Of a stretch of 17,956 nt of DNA, positions 13,543-17,956 are shown in pieces (the first letter of the stretch is position 1; each line of letters starts with the position of its first letter). Below the pieces are notes generated by a model, which did no database searches, was not told the DNA's origin, and saw only the letters and a list, made by a program, of their open reading frames with translations. Position numbers and translations under genes: made by a program. This DNA comes from Promethearchaeota archaeon (GTDB lineage Archaea > Asgardarchaeota > Lokiarchaeia > Sigynarchaeales > SOKP01): contig WJKD01000239.1 of NCBI GenBank assembly GCA_014729315.1, forward strand, positions 1 to 17,956, read 5' to 3'.

Positions 13543-13893
13543 GTGTTAATTGAAAATTGGACATCTCTAAAACATTTTGCTGATATATTCTCGACCATGA
13601 ATAACAAAAAGAAATTTAAAACCACATATCTTAAGCTTAAATTTTATAATCTAGGAGGATATTGGGGATATGCGGTGATGATGATAGAAGATAGTTATGG
13701 AAAAAGAAAAGTGCGATGGGCAAAATGCAAAACTACTGCAAGTTTTCCTAAAACTGAAAAGAAAAACTGGGAAGAAGTGCCACCCGAAGAGATTGAAAAT
13801 TTAAAACAAGTCAATAAAATTAATATTAAATCTACGGAAGAATTTGAAGCTTGCAGTTCCGAAATATTGGAATTTTTGAACGAACTTGAATAA
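13543..13893 (+). CDS. Small unknown protein
   Basis: A 116-residue protein of no recognised family. Residues 25-68 look like a compact beta region (FKTTYLKLKFYNLGGYWGYA, then VMMIEDSYGKRKVRWAKCKT), and the C-terminal half is acidic and helical (NWEEVPPEEIENL, EEFEACSSEILEFLNELE). It has two Cys, at 62 and 104, and no signal peptide. The GTG at 13543 lies about 25 nt after TTTAAATACC (13515-13524), a spacing that would make the transcript leaderless; ATG 13597 (residue 19) is an alternative start that keeps the whole beta region. It ends convergently with the ABC permease gene. Confidence 0.65.
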   Translation: MLIENWTSLKHFADIFSTMNNKKKFKTTYLKLKFYNLGGYWGYAVMMIEDSYGKRKVRWAKCKTTASFPKTEKKNWEEVPPEEIENLKQVNKINIKSTEEFEACSSEILEFLNELE

Positions 13894-13901
13894 AAGAAAG
13901 A

Positions 13902-13916
13902 AATATTAATAATATT
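13902..13916. terminator. Inverted repeat between convergent genes
   Basis: AATATTA (13902-13908) and TAATATT (13910-13916) are exact reverse complements around one base, followed by an eight-A run on the plus strand. It lies in the 44-nt gap between the small unknown gene and the ABC permease and may end either transcript. In such AT-rich sequence the repeat could be chance. Confidence 0.3.
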
Positions 13917-13937
13917 AAAAAAAATAATATATAAATT

Positions 13938-14735
13938 TCATATAAATCTTTTTTGCAGAGTTTTTATATGCAACTTATACGATACAAAGAGTATAAAGAT
14001 CGCAAAAACAAGTAGCACAGTAAAATCAAGGATTACTCCGAAGGGTCCAAAAGCACTTTCTCCCGTGAACCCTAAGTTCACCAAATCTATAAAATATGTA
14101 AGCGGCGATACGACAGATATTGGATGGTTTTCTATGGGCATAAACAGCGGACTAAGGAAGGTAATTGTAAATTTGATTAGCACCGTAAGAATCATAACGT
14201 CTTGAGGGCTATCTGCGGGGGGGACCGAAAAAATCAAGCTGAAACAAGAAAGTGCAAAGCACGAGATAATTACCGCTACAACTATAAGGATGATGTTAAA
14301 ATAACTCCACATATTAAGAACAGTCACTACGAAAAACAAAGGAACTAATGTAAAAATTAATCCAAATAGAAAACTCGACCATACATCCCCCATTAAAAGA
14401 GTCTTCAACGAAACCGGCGAGGTCACTATTCGCTCGAGCGTTTTTTGACGCGACTCAAAAGGAAAAGTTACGGGTCCGATTGATGTTGCTGAAAAGAATA
14501 GCGTCATTGCGGTTAATCCCGAGACGATATGAACTGGTTGGATGTTACGACCTAGCGTGAAAGCAATCAAAAGCACAATTGGAAAAAAGAGTGCTTGAAT
14601 TACAACCGGCGGTTTGTTATAATAGATTTTTAGGTTTTTTCTACAGATCGCTAGGGACCTTTTAAATTGCTCGATCAGTACATCTAAACTGGATTGATCA
14701 ATTAATATCTCTCCTTGTGTTAGTTCTTTACACAT
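13938..14735 (-). CDS. ABC-2 type transporter permease
   Basis: A 265-residue membrane protein with a cytoplasmic N-terminus of about 40 residues and six hydrophobic segments (about 44-62, 70-86, 118-140, 147-169, 180-200 and 232-253). The segment FESRQKTLERIVTSPVSLKTLL between segments two and three is the hallmark ABC-2 cytoplasmic coupling region. With the adjacent ATPase it forms an exporter; the cargo is not evident. A longer frame starts at a TTG (14759) inside the ATPase gene; ATG 14735 is preferred because it lies four bases after the ATPase stop with GGTG about nine bases upstream. It is the last gene of the operon that begins with the cysteine-rich small protein. Confidence 0.9.
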   Translation of the reverse strand: MCKELTQGEILIDQSSLDVLIEQFKRSLAICRKNLKIYYNKPPVVIQALFFPIVLLIAFTLGRNIQPVHIVSGLTAMTLFFSATSIGPVTFPFESRQKTLERIVTSPVSLKTLLMGDVWSSFLFGLIFTLVPLFFVVTVLNMWSYFNIILIVVAVIISCFALSCFSLIFSVPPADSPQDVMILTVLIKFTITFLSPLFMPIENHPISVVSPLTYFIDLVNLGFTGESAFGPFGVILDFTVLLVFAIFILFVSYKLHIKTLQKRFI

Positions 14736-14739
14736 TCTT

Positions 14740-15723
14740 TTATACACCGTCCTGTTCAATTATTTTCAAAAATACATCTCCCAAACTCGGTTCGAGCGTA
14801 TTAAGAGAATTTATTTTAATATTGTGCTTCTTAGCAAAGTCAGTAATTTCACATACGCAATCGTTTATGTTATTAACAATGAGAATGTAGTTTCCATTTT
14901 TTTTGTTGACTTCTTTGATGCTCTCTAATTCGTTCAAATTTAACGTAACATTTCCATTTATAAACGATAATTTAATTGCGAAATTTTCTTGAAAGATTCT
15001 GCGCAGATTGTCGGGGGTTTCGAGGTAAACAATTTTTCCCTTGTTTATGATCGCTATTCTATCGCATAATTCGTTTGCTACATCCATATCGTGAGTCGTT
15101 AAGAAAATCGTCATTCCTTTTTCTCTGCACTCCATAATGACTTTCTTAATCATCCTTGCAGATTGAACATCAAGTCCAGAGGTTGGTTCGTCGAGAAAGA
15201 GAAGTTTTGGGTCGTTAATTAACGCCATACATAAAAGAAGCCTTTGTTTCATTCCCTTAGAGTAAGTTTTTGCTTTTCTGTTCCGAGCTTCGTATAGATC
15301 GAATTTCTTTAGTAGATTATCAGCTTTATCGTGTCTAATTTTTTTCGGTATTCCGTATAATTTTCCTATAAAATTTATATTTTCGAATCCGGTTAAATCT
15401 GGATAGTTATTTGCCATTTCAGGTACATTACCTGTTATCTGCTTAATAGGCAATGGCTTTTTCCAAACATTAACCCCGAAAATCTTAATTACGCCTTGGG
15501 TCGGCTCTAATACTCCTGTTAGCATTCGTATAGTAGTAGTTTTACCCGCACCATTCGGTCCCAAAAATCCAAATATCTCACCTTGTTTGACATGAAGATC
15601 GATTCCATCAACCGCTTTTACTATCCCATTTGAACCCTGTGATTTTCCCTTTCTTCCTTTTTTCTTTCCTCGTCTGCTTGGAGTAAAATACTTTGATAAG
15701 CTTTTAACAGCAATAGCTTCCAT
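14740..15723 (-). CDS. ABC transporter ATPase of the ABC-2 exporter type
   Basis: A 327-residue nucleotide-binding subunit. Walker A GPNGAGKT is at 55-62, the Q-loop region GNVPEMANNYPDLTG near 98-112 has Glu102 where Gln is common, the signature YSKGMKQR is at 154-161, Walker B LLFLDEP at 174-180, the D-loop SGLD follows, and His211 in TTHDM is the switch. The C-terminal extension with SLGDVFLKI is usual in NatA/DrrA-like exporters. Residues 16-32 are an unusual Lys/Arg/Gly-rich insert before the first core strand, possibly contacting membrane or nucleic acid. GGTGAT four bases before ATG 15723 fixes the start. The cysteine-rich gene ends 37 nt upstream and the permease starts 4 nt downstream. 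Confidence 0.96.
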   Translation of the reverse strand: MEAIAVKSLSKYFTPSRRGKKKGRKGKSQGSNGIVKAVDGIDLHVKQGEIFGFLGPNGAGKTTTIRMLTGVLEPTQGVIKIFGVNVWKKPLPIKQITGNVPEMANNYPDLTGFENINFIGKLYGIPKKIRHDKADNLLKKFDLYEARNRKAKTYSKGMKQRLLLCMALINDPKLLFLDEPTSGLDVQSARMIKKVIMECREKGMTIFLTTHDMDVANELCDRIAIINKGKIVYLETPDNLRRIFQENFAIKLSFINGNVTLNLNELESIKEVNKKNGNYILIVNNINDCVCEITDFAKKHNIKINSLNTLEPSLGDVFLKIIEQDGV

Positions 15724-15727
15724 TTTA

Positions 15728-15733
15728 TCACCT
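15728..15733 (-). promoter_or_regulatory. Strong ribosome binding site of the ABC ATPase (GGTGAT)
   Basis: GGTGAT on the minus strand, four bases before ATG 15723, is one of the clearest archaeal ribosome binding sites in the window. It shows that the ATPase is translated from a leadered, probably operon, transcript. Confidence 0.6.
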
Positions 15734-15760
15734 TCTATTATCTTAAGTTTTAGATGTTAC

Positions 15761-15922
15761 CTATTTCTCTTCTTTTTCAATCTTAAGATGTTTGAAAAGC
15801 TCGTCAACGGGTTGGTCTCCATGACACTTCATAATTTGATTTAGAGAACAACAACCGCGAGGAAACTTATACCTAATATCAGGTTTGTCGCATTCACATT
15901 CTTCAGTTTGTTTTATTTTCAT
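15761..15922 (-). CDS. Small cysteine-rich protein, first gene of the ABC operon
   Basis: A 53-residue protein of unrecognised family. It carries Cys9 and Cys11 (CEC), Cys24 and Cys25 (RGCCS), and Cys33-His34 (KCHGD), then an amphipathic charged tail (VDELFKHLKIEKEEK). Five cysteines and two histidines in so short a protein suggest metal or Fe-S binding, or thiol chemistry. The ATG at 15922 is preceded by GAGTGA. It is 37 nt upstream of the ABC ATPase on the same strand and divergent from an ArsR-like regulator that also has a cysteine pair, so it may be a metal chaperone, sensor or cargo adaptor for the exporter. The lack of frame breaks, the ribosome binding site and the operon position support it as a real gene. 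Confidence 0.75.
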   Translation of the reverse strand: MKIKQTEECECDKPDIRYKFPRGCCSLNQIMKCHGDQPVDELFKHLKIEKEEK

Positions 15923-16000
15923 TTTTTTCACTCTATTTTTATTCTTTTTTTGTTTAATTTGTTAGATTCTTATTAGAACCTAAATTGAACTATCGTATTA

Positions 16001-16025
16001 TTAGTTAAGCCATCCGTTTAACTAA
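16001..16025. promoter_or_regulatory. Inverted repeat TTAGTTAA-N9-TTAACTAA, candidate operator
   Basis: Perfect 8-bp arms at 16001-16008 and 16018-16025 lie between the divergent cysteine-rich/ABC operon and the ArsR-like regulator. Size and position fit a dimeric winged-helix regulator. It overlaps a second repeat at 16015-16045. Confidence 0.5.
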
Positions 16026-16045
16026 ATGATTGATTTAATTAAACG
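16015..16045. promoter_or_regulatory. Inverted repeat CGTTTAA-N17-TTAAACG with inner palindrome TTTAATTAAA
   Basis: Arms at 16015-16021 and 16039-16045 share their left part with the previous repeat, and TTTAATTAAA (16034-16043) is itself a perfect palindrome. Overlapping sites suggest more than one regulator dimer, but AT-richness inflates such matches. Confidence 0.4.
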
Positions 16046-16057
16046 AAGCATTTAATT

Positions 16058-16071
16058 ATATTTAAATATAT
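16058..16071 (+). promoter_or_regulatory. Probable TATA element of the ArsR-like regulator
   Basis: ATATTTAAATATAT lies about 50-64 nt upstream of ATG 16122, right after the candidate operators. A start site 25 nt downstream would give a leader of about 30 nt that includes the AAGGAGAT site. A second TATA-like TTATAAAAGG at 16086-16095 would give too short a leader to include it. Confidence 0.4.
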
Positions 16072-16107
16072 TCTTTTTTTTATTATTATAAAAGGAATGA
16101 GGAACCT

Positions 16108-16115
16108 AAGGAGAT
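16108..16115 (+). promoter_or_regulatory. Strong ribosome binding site of the regulator (AAGGAGAT)
   Basis: AAGGAGAT is six bases before ATG 16122 and matches the archaeal anti-Shine-Dalgarno complement well, so the start is secure. Confidence 0.65.
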
Positions 16116-16121
16116 ACGAAA

Positions 16122-16481
16122 ATGACGAAAGAAATTGATTTAGACGAAATAGGAGACTATGTAAAGGCACTTCATTGTCAAATACGATGGGAAATAATCG
16201 AAGCCCTCAAGTCAGGACCTAAAAACGCAGACCAAATTATGGAAGCACTCATGCCAAAGCAAGAAGACCTTCAAAACAACCCCAAAGACAAATGTAAAGG
16301 TACTTGTCAAAACGGGGAAGGTAGGATCATCAAAAAACCAACGCTTTATTACCACCTACGAGAATTAGAATCTGTTGGGATCATTGAGGTCGCTAAACTC
16401 CGCCCGACTGAGCACAAGAGAGCACCGGAAAAAGTTTGGGAGCTGAATTTGGATAAATTAATAATAAACTTTAAAGATTAA
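16122..16481 (+). CDS. ArsR-like winged-helix regulator with a CxxxC insertion
   Basis: A 119-residue winged-helix protein. The N-terminal helices (YVKALHCQIRWEIIEALKSG, 13-32) and the recognition helix with LYYHLRELESVGIIEV (75-90) fit the ArsR/HTH_20 family, followed by a wing and the final VWELNLDKL strand. About 30 residues are inserted between helix two (NADQIMEAL) and the recognition helix and contain Cys58-x3-Cys62 (CKGTC); Cys19 lies in the first helix. The pair could bind a metal ion or form a disulfide and so change DNA binding. It is divergent from the cysteine-rich protein/ABC operon across inverted repeats, which makes that operon, and itself, the likely targets. Its stop overlaps the stop of the convergent membrane-protein gene. 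Confidence 0.88.
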   Translation: MTKEIDLDEIGDYVKALHCQIRWEIIEALKSGPKNADQIMEALMPKQEDLQNNPKDKCKGTCQNGEGRIIKKPTLYYHLRELESVGIIEVAKLRPTEHKRAPEKVWELNLDKLIINFKD

Positions 16482-17356
16482 GATACAATCCTTTCTCTAT
16501 TTTTACTATTTAAGCCATAAATCGACTCAATGTCCTCAGTTTTAATTAGGCCTAGCCAATATGGAATTGCAAGGAAAGGCACATAAATTAGCGAAACCTC
16601 TACTACTACGTCGTAAGTAAGAGCTAAAAATTCAATAAGGGGTGGAGCGCGACGCAAATTAGAATAACTTCCATCGGCATTAATCATACCCAATTCAATC
16701 CATCGCTGTCCTGTAAGCCACTCCGTAAATGTCCACCACGCAATGAAAATAACCATGACGAGATACATAGAAATCCCTCGTTTTCTCGCTGGAGGCGTCG
16801 TAGTTATCAACCAAATGATAGCGATTGAACACATAGAGATTATAAAAATAACTGCAATCGGGGGAAATATATCTCTCCGAGAAGGTACTGAGGGGTCTCC
16901 TGCATTGACCGAATTAAAATTTATTCCGTTTGATAAAGCCATCGCTAATCTCACGATTAATGCGATAACAAAAATTCCAATCCAATATTTGCGATTCTTT
17001 TTGTCAAACATACGATCGCCAAATAACATTCCGACAACAGCAACAAACGCTCCCTCTGACATGCCTTGTAAGGGGATTGTCAACCAAAAAGCGTTAGTAA
17101 TGTCTAATCCAAATAAATACTTTCTTTGCAGTACTCTAGTACCAATAATTTGTTGCACTAATTCGGCGGTTGACCAGATAATTGTGCCTACTAAAAATAC
17201 CCAAAAATAATCCTTTCGATTATTGTTCACTTTCCAATCGTATAAGCAGATTCCCAAACCAATAAGACTCATAACGAGCTTAAGTGTAAATTCTTCACCG
17301 AAACTACCCCCTCTGATCATAAATATACTTTCTGAAATCATTTCTTTCACTGACAT
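16478..17356 (-). CDS. Multi-pass membrane protein of unknown function
   Basis: A 292-residue integral membrane protein with about seven hydrophobic segments (near 24-40, 50-66, 86-113, 124-141, 163-185, 196-216 and 241-271). Notable polar patches are TAELVQQ, QGMSEGAF (97-104) with an acidic residue inside the membrane region, and TFTEWLTGQRW. No transporter, enzyme or sensor family is recognised. ATG 17356 is used; Met6 is an alternative, and no ribosome binding site is seen. TATA-like GATATTTAAAATC lies about 37-50 nt upstream, near 17393-17405. Its stop and that of the regulator overlap as TTAA on opposite strands. Another unknown membrane protein is encoded divergently upstream. Confidence 0.82.
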   Translation of the reverse strand: MSVKEMISESIFMIRGGSFGEEFTLKLVMSLIGLGICLYDWKVNNNRKDYFWVFLVGTIIWSTAELVQQIIGTRVLQRKYLFGLDITNAFWLTIPLQGMSEGAFVAVVGMLFGDRMFDKKNRKYWIGIFVIALIVRLAMALSNGINFNSVNAGDPSVPSRRDIFPPIAVIFIISMCSIAIIWLITTTPPARKRGISMYLVMVIFIAWWTFTEWLTGQRWIELGMINADGSYSNLRRAPPLIEFLALTYDVVVEVSLIYVPFLAIPYWLGLIKTEDIESIYGLNSKNRERIVS

Positions 17357-17465
17357 TCAAAAGAAATTCTATTAGTAATTAATTAGTATTTATTGATTTT
17401 AAATATCTATTGAAATTCTTATGAATATTTAAACATTCATGCCGCTATTATAGTATAGAAAAGTG

Positions 17466-17474
17466 GTTTAAAAT
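17466..17474 (+). promoter_or_regulatory. TATA element of the last gene
   Basis: GTTTAAAAT lies 23-31 nt upstream of ATG 17497, the spacing expected for a leaderless archaeal transcript. No ribosome binding site precedes the ATG. Confidence 0.45.
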
Positions 17475-17496
17475 CAAAATTTAATACTATTTAGAT

Positions 17497-17956
17497 ATGG
17501 ACCCATTACTGCTCTCTGGTTACATTATCACCATAGTCATTGTAATTGTTGTTGTATGTGTGATTGTAATCGCCTGGAATGTTTTTTTACCTCGACGTAT
17601 GCTTTATTTTATAATAGCTGCTTTCAGTTTCTTAATCGCAGCATTAAGTATCTTATTGTTTGCAGAACTTTTAGCACCTTATAATTCATTTTTCTACTTA
17701 GATCCTTTCCTATATACCCTCTATTTTGGATTATTAGGCTTTTTCTTTTCTTTCTTATTTCTGCTTATCATAGAAATTTTTTACAATAATCTCTCCATCT
17801 TATATAGATTAGTTTTGTTTTATATGATTATTTTAACGATTTTACTAATAACAAGTGAAACAACTCTAATATTTCATTCGTATTCCAAGTATCCTCTATT
17901 TTGTTATCTTTTATTTGAATTTACGTTGCTTATCTGCATTATTGCTTATGGTATTC
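17497..17956 (+). CDS. Multi-pass membrane protein, C-terminus outside the window
   Basis: From ATG 17497 the frame is open for 153 codons to the window end. The product is very hydrophobic: a first segment SGYIITIVIVIVVVCVIVIA (7-26), then a short basic loop (PRR), a second segment near 35-57, a third from about 70 to 95 (FLYTLYFGLLGFFFSFLFLL), a basic/aromatic loop and further segments (about 108-123 and 135-153). Five segments are visible and more may follow. Lys, Arg, Asp and Glu are rare. No family is recognised; such proteins in archaea are often lineage-specific sensors or transporters. It is divergent from the preceding membrane protein across 140 nt. Confidence 0.75.
   Translation, partial: MDPLLLSGYIITIVIVIVVVCVIVIAWNVFLPRRMLYFIIAAFSFLIAALSILLFAELLAPYNSFFYLDPFLYTLYFGLLGFFFSFLFLLIIEIFYNNLSILYRLVLFYMIILTILLITSETTLIFHSYSKYPLFCYLLFEFTLLICIIAYGI

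Noticed and set aside
13422..13625. Minus-strand frame across the gap before the small unknown gene
   Set aside because: No ribosome binding site, very hydrophobic composition, and it overlaps the better plus-strand gene.
16743..17210. 155-codon plus-strand frame inside the membrane-protein gene
   Set aside because: Antisense to a gene with clear membrane-segment periodicity; long only because of biased composition.

Overview
The window is AT-rich DNA that reads as an archaeal chromosome segment, most likely from an Asgard (Promethearchaeota, Loki-like) archaeon. The inference rests on archaeal signals (AT-rich TATA elements 25-50 nt upstream of starts; ribosome binding sites of the GGTGAT/GAGG type that fit an archaeal 16S tail; several genes that look leaderless) together with eukaryote-like proteins: a 149-residue four-EF-hand calmodulin look-alike, a serpin, an ankyrin-repeat protein and a leucine-rich-repeat protein. 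No rRNA, tRNA, CRISPR array or transposase was found, so the taxonomy is not proven.

Layout. Positions 1-836 (minus, cut by the window edge): a short-chain dehydrogenase resembling 3-ketodihydrosphingosine reductase. 962-1411 (minus): the calmodulin-like gene, upstream of it on the same strand. 1596-2192 (plus): a strongly acidic protein made of two copies of one unit. 2226-2819 (minus) and 2943-3743 (plus): two PD-(D/E)XK nuclease-family proteins, YaeQ-like and Cas4-like, placed head to head. 3895-4782: an alpha/beta hydrolase. 4950-7072: an ankyrin-repeat protein followed after 14 nt by an unknown protein. 7136-11163 (minus): an unknown protein, a soluble GAF/PAS histidine kinase and a serpin.

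11370-12171 (plus): an overlapping HEPN/nucleotidyltransferase toxin-antitoxin pair. 12390-13115 (minus): a zinc-ribbon/LRR fusion. 13116-13542 holds only promoters and two very short overlapping reading frames. 13543-13893: a small unknown protein. 13938-15922 (minus): an operon of a 53-residue cysteine-rich protein, an ABC ATPase and an ABC-2 permease, divergent from an ArsR-like regulator (16122-16481) that carries a CxxxC insertion; inverted repeats lie between them. 16478-17356 (minus) and 17497-end (plus): two divergently placed multi-pass membrane proteins, the second cut by the window end.

How the genes may work together. The clearest functional units are the regulator/cysteine-rich protein/ABC exporter group, which looks like a metal- or thiol-responsive efflux system; the HepT-MntA pair; the divergent nuclease pair next to the acidic protein; and the possible grouping of a calcium sensor with a lipid-type reductase. 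The remaining genes look like independent single-gene units.
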